Notes under the pieces: generated by a model
Databases searched by the model: none
Seen by the model: the letters and a program-made list of their open reading frames with translations, nothing else
Told to the model about the DNA's origin: nothing
Program-made: the position numbers and the translations under genes
Source: Candidatus Sulfopaludibacter sp. SbA3
GTDB lineage: Bacteria; Acidobacteriota; Terriglobia; Bryobacterales; Bryobacteraceae
Assembly: GCA_900290315.1 (NCBI GenBank)
Contig: OKRF01000375.1
Span: 292 to 5,669 of the forward strand
DNA: 5,378 bases
Direction: 5' to 3'
In this document: positions 1-5,263 of the stretch, in pieces
How the letters are laid out: every line of letters starts with the position of its first letter
Numbering within the stretch: the stretch's first letter is position 1

Positions 1-22
1 CAGCTTGCCAGCCGGTCGCAGG

Positions 23-44
23 CCGGCCGTGCCTGCCGGTTTTT
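23..44 (+). terminator. Possible intrinsic terminator of a gene upstream of the window
   Basis: CCGGC (23-27) can pair with GCCGG (35-39) across a 7-nt loop, with one extra G-T pair outside, and five T residues follow at 40-44. An alternative pairing of GCCGG at 11-15 with CCGGC at 23-27 also exists. The stem is short and no upstream gene is visible, so this is only a candidate. It could equally be part of the repeat mosaic that follows. Confidence 0.3.
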
Positions 45-52
45 CGACCCTC

Positions 53-131
53 TCTGCTTCGGCGCCACGCGGCATTTTCGAGAGAGGCGATCGCGCCACC
101 TTTGCGAAATCTGTTGCCTCTCTCGAAAATG
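53..131. repeat. Repeat unit with a 16-bp perfect inverted repeat
   Basis: CATTTTCGAGAGAGGC at 73-88 is the exact reverse complement of 116-131, with 27 nt between the arms. The left part (53-87) matches 4381-4415 at 33 of 35 positions and is also related to the reverse complement of 407-438. It therefore belongs to the same repeat family as the larger units at 407-480 and 4341-4414. Perfect arms around a short centre suggest a small non-autonomous mobile element or a REP-like hairpin. No coding capacity is apparent. Confidence 0.75.
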
Positions 132-150
132 GCTGTCTGGCGGATGCAGG

Positions 151-223
151 GCCGGCAATTCTGCCGGCGGACGCGCTTTCCAGCGCGTCCAGCCTGAAAG
201 GACGGCCCCACATCAGGGGAGCC
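151..223. repeat. Cluster of three hairpins, two of them abutting
   Basis: Hairpin 1 is GCCGGCA (151-157) / TGCCGGC (162-168) with a 4-nt loop. Hairpin 2 starts on the next base: GGACGCGCT (169-177) / AGCGCGTCC (182-190), a 9-bp perfect stem with loop TTCC. A third, weaker hairpin pairs GGCCCC (204-209) with GGGGAGCC (216-223) around a bulged A. None is followed by a T-run, so they do not look like terminators. They resemble the tandem hairpins of REP/BIME-type intergenic elements. Confidence 0.65.
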
Positions 224-265
224 ATTTTCATCAGGGCGGGTGAGGCGTCGCCTCATGAGCCGACT
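224..265 (+). repeat. 42-nt repeat unit, copy 1
   Basis: This unit starts ATTTTCATCA and ends CATGAGCCGACT. It matches 482-523 at 40 of 42 positions and 368-408 more loosely, with a 1-nt gap. Its core is a TGAGGC/GCCTCA hairpin; this copy has GTC in the loop where copy 3 has TTC. It is followed directly by CTCTCG, as is copy 2. A shorter inverted copy lies at 4318-4341 and a half copy at 5264-5285. Confidence 0.8.
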
Positions 266-272
266 CTCTCGA

Positions 273-330
273 TCCGTGCCAGGCTCGAAATTCGCCGCCT
301 TTTGGCGAATCTTCGTGCCTGGCTCGAATT
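273..330. repeat. 58-nt bulged-hairpin repeat, left copy
   Basis: This copy matches 5321-5378 at 57 of 58 positions; the only difference is the A at 328. The inner stem is ATTCGCC (290-296) / GGCGAAT (304-310) with a 7-nt loop, and the outer stem is GCCAGGC (278-284) / GCCTGGC (317-323). A GGCTCGAA motif occurs in both halves. It follows the CTCTCGA border of the 42-nt unit with no spacer, whereas in the right-hand copy 28 extra nucleotides intervene. The stretch 331-367 shows no gene. Confidence 0.85.
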
Positions 331-367
331 TGCCACTTCCGCGAAATCCCGACGCGTTTTCGCCGCC

Positions 368-523
368 ATTTTCTTCCCACCGGGTGAGACTTCGCTCATG
401 GGCCGACTCTCTCGAAAACGCCGCGTGGCACCGAAGCAGACAGACGACAACAAACGATCGTCTGTCCCACGGAGCTACCGAATTTTCATCCGGGCGGGTG
501 AGGCTTCGCCTCATGAGCCGACT
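368..523. repeat. Composite repeat: 42-nt units flanking a 74-nt hairpin unit
   Basis: The order is 42-nt unit copy 2 (368-408, one base shorter and more diverged), a 74-nt unit (407-480), then 42-nt unit copy 3 (482-523) in the same orientation. The 74-nt unit carries the hairpin GACAGACGA (439-447) / TCGTCTGTC (458-466) with a 10-nt loop. Its reverse complement matches 4341-4414 at 69 of 74 positions. Copy 3 holds the clean hairpin TGAGGCTTCGCCTCA. No protein-coding signal is convincing: the long open frames here encode Arg/Ser/Pro-rich strings that simply follow the repeats. Confidence 0.85.
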
Positions 524-568
524 ATCACCCTTCTGCCCTTCGCGCTATCCCGCCGCTTTACCTCTGAT

Positions 569-577
569 TGCTATACT
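569..577 (+). promoter_or_regulatory. Candidate extended -10 promoter of the operon
   Basis: TG-C-TATACT is an extended -10 motif (TG at 569-570, hexamer 572-577). No good -35 hexamer lies about 17 bp upstream, which is common for extended -10 promoters. Transcription would begin around 583-587, only a few bases before the ATG at 589. There is also no Shine-Dalgarno sequence before that ATG, so the first gene may be leaderless or nearly so. This is inferred from sequence alone. Confidence 0.45.
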
Positions 578-588
578 GCGAATTTGCG

Positions 589-2096
589 ATGCAGACCAAC
601 GCGCTCGAGTATCTGAATCAGACGGCCGCCAGATTTCCCCATCACTCAGCCGTGCGCGACGCGGGTGGCTCTTACACATTCGGGGAATTCCGCAGCGAGG
701 CGCTGGCACTGGCCTCGGCGCTGGTCCACCGTGCCGACACCACGAACACGCCCATCGCCGTGTACCTGCCCAAATCCAAAGAGGCCGTCCTCTGTTTTGC
801 CGCCATCCTCTACAGCGGGAACTGCTATGCGCCGCTGGACGTGAAGTCGCCGGCGGCGCGCATGTCTGCCGTGCTGCAGAAGCTGGCCGCAACCTTCGTC
901 ATCACCAACCGGGCGAACCTGGCCGAATTGCGCAAAACCGGCGTGCCGGAAGACCGCATCGTCGTGCTGGAAGAAACGCTCCGCGGCGCAGTCACGCCCG
1001 CCCTGGAGCGCCGCTTCGAGCGGTTGATCGACACCGACCCCATTTACATCATCCATACCTCCGGGTCTACCGGCATTCCCAAAGGCGTGACGATTGCGCA
1101 CCGCGGCGTCATCGATTACATCGAGTGGGCCAACAGCGTCTACCGGGTCGACGAGAATACCGTCATCGGCAGCATCACTTCGACAACTCCACGCTCGATC
1201 TTTATCTCTGTTTTTCGCGCGGCGCCCTGCTCGATCTGATTCCGGGCGAGCTGTTTCTGTTTCCCGTTAAGCTGATGGAGTACATGCGGGAGCGCGGCAT
1301 CAACTTCGTCTTCTGGGTGCCGTCGGTTCTGATGCAGGTGGCCAACCTGGACATCCTGGCCAACACGGCGCTGCCGCCGCTCACGCAGATTCTGTTCGCC
1401 GGTGAGGTGATGCCGTGCAAGCAGTTGAATTACTGGCGCAAGTGGTTCCCCGCTGCCCTGTTTTCCAACCTCTACGGCCCCACCGAGATCACCGTCGATT
1501 GCACCTACTACAACGTCGAGCGCGAGTTGGCCGATGAAGAGCCGCTGCCCATCGGCTTCCCGTGCCGCAACAGCGACGTGTTGATTCTGACCGCCGACAA
1601 CCGCCCGGCCGCCGCGGGGGAGCGCGGCGAGTTGTGCGTGCGCGGTTCCTCCCTGGCACTGGGATATTGGAACGATCCCGAAAAGACCGCGGCGGCTTTT
1701 GTGCAAAACCCGCTGCAGCCGCACTACCCCGAGCGCATCTACCGCACCGGCGACCTGGTGTACCACAATGAGGCCGGAGAGATCGTCTTCACCGGCCGCG
1801 CGGACCAGCAGATCAAGCACCAGGGCTACCGCATCGAACTCGGCGAGATCGAAACCGCCGCGCTCAGTCTGCCCGCAGTGCGACACGCGTGCGCCGTGTA
1901 CGACCGCGCCAAATCGCAGATCGTGCTGTTCTTTGAGGCCGATCGCGAACTGGACGCGGCCTTCATCCGAAAGGCGCTGGGGCCACTGCTGCCCAAATAC
2001 ATGTTCCCCTCGGTCTGCACACAAATGGCATCCCTTCCGTTGAATCCGAATGGCAAAACGGATCGCAAAGCGCTGGCCGCCACCCTGGAGTCATGA
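589..2096 (+). pseudogene. Amino-acid adenylating enzyme (AMP-forming ligase), frame-disrupted
   Basis: This is a member of the ANL (acyl/aminoacyl-AMP ligase) superfamily, close to the stand-alone amino acid adenylation and DltA-like group. It would activate an amino or carboxylic acid with ATP and load it onto a carrier protein. The first part (195 codons, 589-1173) begins MQTNALEYL and carries the phosphate-binding loop TSGSTGIPKG at residues 157-166. The rest lies in another frame, from about 1173 to the TGA at 2094-2096: A4 core FDNS, A5 NLYGPTEIT, A7 YRTGDL, hinge region GYRIELGEIE and the A10 lysine in NPNGKTDRKAL. The first frame stops at 1237-1239; the second has an internal ATG at 1275. 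An intact form would be about 505 residues, normal for the family without a fused carrier domain. ATG 589 is preferred over TTG 568. The substrate cannot be read safely. The lesion may be real or an assembly error. Confidence 0.85.
1168..1187 (+). other. Frame-breaking lesion just before the A4 motif
   Basis: Frame 1 reads ...ENTVIGS up to 1173 and then turns into nonsense. The frame that restores homology reads HHFDNSTLDLYL from 1173. Relatives typically have a QAPF-like segment between GS and FDNS. Those residues are missing here, and the frame offset requires loss of 1, 4, 7 or 10 nt. A 10-nt loss fits both the missing residues and the frame. No slippery heptamer is visible, so programmed frameshifting is unlikely. 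The size of the deletion is inferred from my memory of the family. Confidence 0.75.
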
Positions 2097-2914
2097 CCAT
2101 GAGCCCCGCTGCCGATGCGATCCAGGTGCGTGCGGCGCTGGATGCGGTGAAGAGCGAGGGCGGCGCGTTCCAGACCAACTGTTTTCTTTCTCCGGAAGCC
2201 CTGTCGCTGGCCGGCAGAGACGGCCGGCTGTTCCTCCACCAGGAGCCGGGAGTCGCCCTGATTGTCCTGCGCGAGCCGGCGTTCGACCGCGTCTATTACG
2301 CCTGCGGCAATCCGGAGGCTTTACCCGCCGCGCTCCAGGCGATCGCGCTGCCCGGTTCGGGCAATCTCATTTCGGATGTGGTGGGCAGGCCCGAAGACAC
2401 GCAAGCGCCCGTAGAGCGTTTCCGGCAGGCCGGCTTTCAGGTTTACACATCGTTCCAGCGCATGCAGCGATTGCCGAAAGAACATCTACCGCCGGAAGAC
2501 GCCGACCCGCTGGTGTGCACAGCCACCCCGGCCGATGCGCCGGCCGCTCTGGATGCGATTGCCGCGCACTTCGATAAGTATGCCGAGCATATCCCCGGCC
2601 TGCCCGAAATCGAACAGGCGGCGGCGCAAGGCACTGTGCTGCTGTCGAAATCCGGCGCGCAGATTGCCGCGGTGCTCTACTACGACCGCACGGGCGTATC
2701 CACCACACTCCGCTACTGGCTGTCGCTGCCCGGCTTTCGCGGCGAAGGCCATGCGGACCGCCTGATGCGCGCCTACCTCCAGGCCTGCGCCGCTTCCAAA
2801 CGATTCTTGTTGTGGGTGGAGACCCGCAACAACCGCGCACAGAGCCTTTATCTTCACTACGGCTATAGCAACGTGCCCACCATTGATGTCATTCTTAGGA
2901 AGAGTGCGGAATGA
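2093..2914 (+). CDS. GNAT-family N-acyltransferase
   Basis: This 273-residue protein ends in a GNAT fold. Motif A is recognisable as LPGFRGEGHADRLM (residues 212-225; R216-G217-E218-G219-H220-A221 would form the acyl-donor pyrophosphate loop). Motif B is ETRNNRAQSLYLHYGY (243-258), with the usual Tyr-x-x-x-Gly-aromatic ending. The first ~135 residues form a separate, less conserved half containing RFRQAGFQVYTSFQRM, so the protein is longer than a minimal GNAT. No signal peptide or membrane segment is seen, so it should be cytoplasmic. It would transfer an acyl group from CoA or, given its neighbour, from ACP to an amine. The start overlaps the ligase stop as ATGA (2093-2096), which implies translational coupling; a second ATG lies at 2099. 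The substrate is unknown. Confidence 0.85.
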   Translation: MTMSPAADAIQVRAALDAVKSEGGAFQTNCFLSPEALSLAGRDGRLFLHQEPGVALIVLREPAFDRVYYACGNPEALPAALQAIALPGSGNLISDVVGRPEDTQAPVERFRQAGFQVYTSFQRMQRLPKEHLPPEDADPLVCTATPADAPAALDAIAAHFDKYAEHIPGLPEIEQAAAQGTVLLSKSGAQIAAVLYYDRTGVSTTLRYWLSLPGFRGEGHADRLMRAYLQACAASKRFLLWVETRNNRAQSLYLHYGYSNVPTIDVILRKSAE

Positions 2915-2931
2915 TTGATAAACTTGCCGGC

Positions 2932-2971
2932 CGCCGTAGGACAGACGATCGCCTTTTGTCGTCTGTCTTCT
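2932..2971. repeat. GACAGACGA/TCGTCTGTC hairpin unit between GNAT and ACP genes
   Basis: GACAGACGA (2940-2948) pairs with TCGTCTGTC (2959-2967) over a 10-nt loop. The 40 nt match 4347-4386 at 35 positions, and the stem is identical to those at 439-466 and 4355-4382. A smaller hairpin, CTTGC (2970-2974) / GCAAG (2979-2983), follows. The T-run lies in the loop, not after the stem, so this is not a typical terminator. In the operon mRNA it would form an intercistronic stem that could affect message stability or the relative amount of ACP and ketosynthase. Confidence 0.8.
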
Positions 2972-2999
2972 TGCTCTGGCAAGCAAACGCGCTCCTGGC

Positions 3000-3005
3000 A
3001 AGGAA
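3000..3005 (+). promoter_or_regulatory. Ribosome binding site of the ACP gene
   Basis: AAGGAA lies 5 nt before ATG 3011, a normal Shine-Dalgarno position. It decides the start at 3011 over the longer upstream frame, whose extra residues are translated repeat. It also gives the ACP gene its own initiation signal, unlike the other downstream genes, which start at ATGA overlaps. Confidence 0.7.
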
Positions 3006-3010
3006 ATGCA

Positions 3011-3244
3011 ATGACCGATAAACTGGCTAGCCTGTTGCAGGAAATCAGGCCCGAGTTCGATTTCACGGAATCCCAGGACTTTATCTCCGACGGCATGCTC
3101 GACTCGCTCGATATTGTGACGCTGGTTTCGTCGCTCGATCAGGCGTATGGCATCTCCATTGCCGGCATCGAGATCGTGCCTGAGAATTTCCGCAACCTGG
3201 CATCCATCCGGGAGCTGTTGCAGCGTCACGGCGCGCAAACATGA
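3011..3244 (+). CDS. Stand-alone acyl carrier protein
   Basis: This 77-residue protein has the length and acidity of an acyl carrier protein. The phosphopantetheine attachment site is GMLDSLDIV, with the modified serine at residue 32 in the usual D-S-L context. The following helices (VTLVSSLDQAYGISI and the ENFRNLASIRELL region) fit the four-helix ACP fold. After modification by a phosphopantetheinyl transferase, which is not encoded here, it would hold an acyl or aminoacyl thioester in the cytoplasm. It may accept the acid activated by the upstream ligase, or carry the chain used by the ketosynthase. Its stop codon overlaps the next start as ATGA (3241-3244), so the two are probably coupled. 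It is separated from the GNAT gene by 96 bp containing a repeat hairpin. A dedicated pathway ACP is more likely than the housekeeping AcpP. Confidence 0.9.
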   Translation: MTDKLASLLQEIRPEFDFTESQDFISDGMLDSLDIVTLVSSLDQAYGISIAGIEIVPENFRNLASIRELLQRHGAQT

Positions 3245-4308
3245 TATTCACTTTTACCGGCAAGCGGATCGCGGCGCTGGCCACGGCGGTGCCGGCACAC
3301 GAAGTCCGGTTCGAAGACGAAATCGGCAACTTCAACTTCTCGCGCGAGAAGTCACTCAAGTTGAAAAAGGTGATGGGCTTCGACCGCCATCGCCTGGTCG
3401 AAGGCGCCGTCTGCGCGTCGGACCTCTGCCTCCACGCAGTGGAACACTTATACGCCGCGGGAGCGGTGAAACCCGAAGAGATCGGCGGGCTCATCTTCGT
3501 TTCGCAAACGCCCGACCACTTCATCCCCCCCACCAGCAACCTGCTGCAGGCGCGCGCCGGATTGGGCCGCGACACGTTTTGCCTGGACATCAACCAGGGC
3601 TGTGCCGGTTTTGTGGTCGGGCTGATACAGGCATTCCTGATGCTGCAGCTCGCGCCCATTCGCAAAGTGCTGCTGCTCAACGGCGATACGTTGAGCCGCC
3701 GGGTCTGTCATCGCGACCGCAACATCTATCCCATGGTCGGCGACGCGGGTTCCGCCGTGGTAGTCGAAAGCGATCCCGCCGGGCCGCCGATTCACGCCTT
3801 CCTGCAGATGGACGGTACGCGCGGGCATGCCCTGCAAGTGCCCGCGGGAGGCTTCCGCATCCCGTCGACGCCGGAGACCGCGGTGCCGGTGGATGTCGGA
3901 GATGGCAACTTCCGCAGCCAGAACGATTTCTTCATGGATGGACCCACAGTCTTCAACTTCGTGCAAACCGAAGTGCCGCCCATGGTGGAGGCTCTGCTGG
4001 CCGCTGCCGGACGCAACCGGGATTCGGTCGAGTATTTTCTGCTGCACCAGCCCAACAAGTTCATGCTGGAAAAGCTGGCCTCGGCAATGAAAATAGATAA
4101 GGCCCGCGTGCCGAACAACATCGTGGAGTCATTCGGAAACGCCAGCTCCGTCACCATTCCCACCAATATCGCGTTCAACCTCGGGCCGCAATTGAAGGAG
4201 CGATCGATTCCCGTCCTCCTCGGCGGCTTCGGAGTCGGGCTCACCTGGGCCGCCATGCTGATGAGTCTCGGGCCCATGCCGCTCTGCGACCTGGTGGAAT
4301 TCGAATAG
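3241..4308 (+). CDS. 3-oxoacyl-ACP synthase III-like ketosynthase (FabH family)
   Basis: This 355-residue protein has the normal length for a KAS III thiolase-fold enzyme. All three catalytic residues are present: Cys121 in DINQGCAGF, His269 in LLHQPNKFM and Asn300 in ESFGNASS. The C-terminal glycine-rich LLGGFGVGLTWAA is the usual family signature. Such enzymes load an acyl group on the cysteine and condense it with malonyl-ACP, or in some relatives transfer the acyl group to another nucleophile. Position behind a dedicated ACP suggests it extends or transfers a chain for this pathway rather than starting bulk fatty acid synthesis. The start at ATG 3241 overlaps the ACP stop, with no strong Shine-Dalgarno sequence. 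The stop is TAG 4306-4308, and the repeat composite begins nine bases later, so no clear terminator is seen. Starter specificity is unknown. Confidence 0.9.
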   Translation: MIFTFTGKRIAALATAVPAHEVRFEDEIGNFNFSREKSLKLKKVMGFDRHRLVEGAVCASDLCLHAVEHLYAAGAVKPEEIGGLIFVSQTPDHFIPPTSNLLQARAGLGRDTFCLDINQGCAGFVVGLIQAFLMLQLAPIRKVLLLNGDTLSRRVCHRDRNIYPMVGDAGSAVVVESDPAGPPIHAFLQMDGTRGHALQVPAGGFRIPSTPETAVPVDVGDGNFRSQNDFFMDGPTVFNFVQTEVPPMVEALLAAAGRNRDSVEYFLLHQPNKFMLEKLASAMKIDKARVPNNIVESFGNASSVTIPTNIAFNLGPQLKERSIPVLLGGFGVGLTWAAMLMSLGPMPLCDLVEFE

Positions 4309-4317
4309 ATACGTGAC

Positions 4318-4414
4318 AGTCGGCTCATGAGGTGAAGCCTCGGTAGCTCCGTGGGACAGACGATCGTTTTTTGTCGTCTGTCTGCTTCGGCGCCACCCGG
4401 CATTTTCTAGAGAG
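4318..4414. repeat. Composite repeat, inverted copy downstream of the operon
   Basis: Positions 4318-4341 are a shortened reverse-complement copy of the 42-nt unit. Positions 4341-4414 match the reverse complement of 407-480 at 69 of 74 positions. The hairpin GACAGACGA (4355-4363) / TCGTCTGTC (4374-4382) again has a 10-nt loop. Compared with the upstream composite, this copy lacks about 19 nt between the two sub-units. The right end stops at the CTCTCT border, where the tRNA-like remnant begins. Confidence 0.85.
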
Positions 4415-4445
4415 GCCGGCGCTCGACCAACTGAGCTACCCGGCA
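4414..4445 (-). pseudogene. 5' half of a tRNA gene, truncated
   Basis: Read on the minus strand, this shows a 7-nt acceptor-like segment (TGCCGGG), T8-A9, a D-stem GCTC/GAGC around the loop AGTTGGTC, then G26 and CCGGC as the 5' strand of an anticodon stem. The expected anticodon loop and the matching 3' strand are absent; the sequence runs into the repeat border instead. It cannot be a working tRNA, and the anticodon is lost, so the amino acid cannot be assigned. It could be a remnant left by insertion or recombination in a tRNA gene, or a tRNA-derived part of the repeat. Confidence 0.6.
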
Positions 4446-4892
4446 TCGCCCGGCGCAACCGCAAAATCCCTCTGGATCCGGCCTGCTATCCTTACGCGCA
4501 CGCCCGGGTCGAGCGAAGTGCCTTCGAGCCGCTGCTCCAGCAAACTGCGAGTCGCCATGCCGTGTCGCGCCAGAGACCTGGTGTAGTCCAGGTCCTTCTC
4601 TCGCCCCGCCACATATTTGGATATCGCGAGGTCATAAATTTCCAGGCACCACCCCCGCACGAATCGGGTGTTTTCGCCCGCCACGAATACCAGGCGATCG
4701 CGCCATCCTTGCGGAAGGACCGCTTTCGTTTCATCCACTCCGTGAGCGTAGTAACCGAACTCCCGCTGAAACGGCGAGCCTTCTCCGATGCTCCCGTCTA
4801 TCAGGTCGCCTGGCTGCCTATCACGATCAAATCCTGAGTATCGGCGATCGCTCCCGCGGCCCGGACATATGCTCCAACTGTTCCCGTGTCAT
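4436..4892 (-). pseudogene. DUF6036-like nucleotidyltransferase, decayed
   Basis: Three frames must be joined to read this protein. From ATG 4892 it begins MTREQLEHM. After loss of one base near 4864-4866 it continues RAAGAIADTQDLIVIGSQA. After a second break near 4808 it continues DLIDGSIGEGSPFQREFGYY through GWRDRL and GWCLEIYDLAISKYVAGREK to a TAG at 4436-4438. This order matches my recollection of DUF6036 nucleotidyltransferase-fold proteins. The second break removes what should be about 25-30 residues, including the acidic segment expected after the GS motif that would bind metal. Activity is therefore very unlikely. The start overlaps the stop of the upstream partner as ATGA (4889-4892), so they were once a coupled pair. 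Such pairs have a toxin-antitoxin-like layout, but I know of no established function. The stop codon lies inside the tRNA-like remnant, so the original C-terminus is uncertain. Confidence 0.7.
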
Positions 4893-5221
4893 AGTGCCGC
4901 GGAGCGGCCAGGTTCGAACCGGGCATAAATCGCCCAACGCTGCATCGGTGTGAGAATCCCGGCGAATGGCGTCGCCTGCCAGAGCGCCGTCATTTCCTCG
5001 CTGTCATCAACCAGCAACGCCAACAGGTCTTCGATTGGGCGATTCAGATGCGCTCTCCACGTATCCCATTACGGCTGCGATCGGCCGTCCCGGAGCGACC
5101 ATCGATCAAGATTCTCGCGCGCTACTTCGATCAATGCCGGGTCCGCGCGGAGTTTGTCCGCAATTGCGCGATGCCAAACGAGACTGCGCTGATCGATCCG
5201 CTCGTGACGTCCACGGTCCAT
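4889..5221 (-). pseudogene. Small helical partner of the nucleotidyltransferase, with internal stop
   Basis: From ATG 5221 the frame reads MDRGRHERIDQRSL, then a helix rich in Ala, Arg and Leu (HRAIADKLRADPALIEVA), up to codon 50. Codon 51 is TAA (5069-5071). The same frame then continues without interruption, through WDTWRAHL, ALLVDDSE and ATPFAGILTPMQRWAIYARF, to TGA at 4889-4891. An intact protein would be about 110 residues. The stop probably replaced a tyrosine codon by one base change (inference). AGGGA at 5225-5229 is a suitable ribosome binding site for this start. Small proteins of this kind are commonly encoded just before DUF6036 proteins (from memory), possibly as antitoxin-like partners. 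I cannot name a domain. It is too broken to be found as one long open frame. Confidence 0.65.
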
Positions 5222-5263
5222 GATTCCCTGATATATCGCGAGAGAAAGCCACCTGAAAACGAC

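Larger units (their letters stand above)
2911..3030 (+). repeat. Duplicated ACP start flanking a repeat insert
   Basis: The 20 nt at 2911-2930 and 3011-3030 are related, exactly 100 bp apart. Both begin ATGA, both contain GATAAACT (2917-2924 and 3017-3024), and they would encode MIDKLAG and MTDKLAS. The first ATGA overlaps the GNAT stop codon, the same junction type seen at the other gene boundaries. Translation from ATG 2911 gives only a 36-residue frame ending at 3021. The simplest reading is that the ACP gene once started at 2911 and was displaced when an element containing a hairpin arrived. The mechanism is inferred. Confidence 0.6.

Noticed and set aside
224..523. CRISPR array
   Set aside because: The 42-nt units recur only three times with unequal spacing (144 and 114 nt), contain other repeats between them, and have no cas genes nearby.
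5..616. 203-codon plus-strand open frame over the left repeat region
   Set aside because: The translation is low-complexity, Arg/Ser/Pro/Ala-rich, and contains the same peptide twice because the 42-nt unit is repeated. It follows repeats and matches no family I know.
240..1172. Upstream part of the 618-codon frame ending at 2096
   Set aside because: Before about 1173 this frame is out of phase with the ligase and overlaps the real N-terminal half. Only the part after 1173 has ligase motifs.
1168..1187. Programmed ribosomal frameshift joining the two ligase halves
   Set aside because: The shift direction would be -1, but no slippery heptamer or clear downstream stimulatory structure is visible, and the joined protein would still lack conserved residues before FDNS.
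1140..2024. 294-codon minus-strand open frame
   Set aside because: It lies opposite the ligase and reads as Gly/Arg/Val/Gln-rich shadow sequence typical of high-GC genes. The plus strand has all the adenylation motifs.
2940..2967. Intrinsic terminator between GNAT and ACP genes
   Set aside because: The T-rich stretch is in the loop and the stem is not followed by a T-run. Copies of the same hairpin occur outside genes in both orientations, so it is better explained as a repeat.
2486..3238. 250-codon minus-strand open frame
   Set aside because: It spans the GNAT end, the repeat hairpin and the ACP on the opposite strand, without recognisable motifs.
3448..4047. Minus-strand open frames opposite the ketosynthase
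   Set aside because: The plus-strand protein has the full catalytic triad. The antisense frames are composition-driven.
4562..4837. 91-codon plus-strand open frame
   Set aside because: It lies opposite the decayed nucleotidyltransferase, whose minus-strand reading shows ordered family-like segments. The plus frame shows none.
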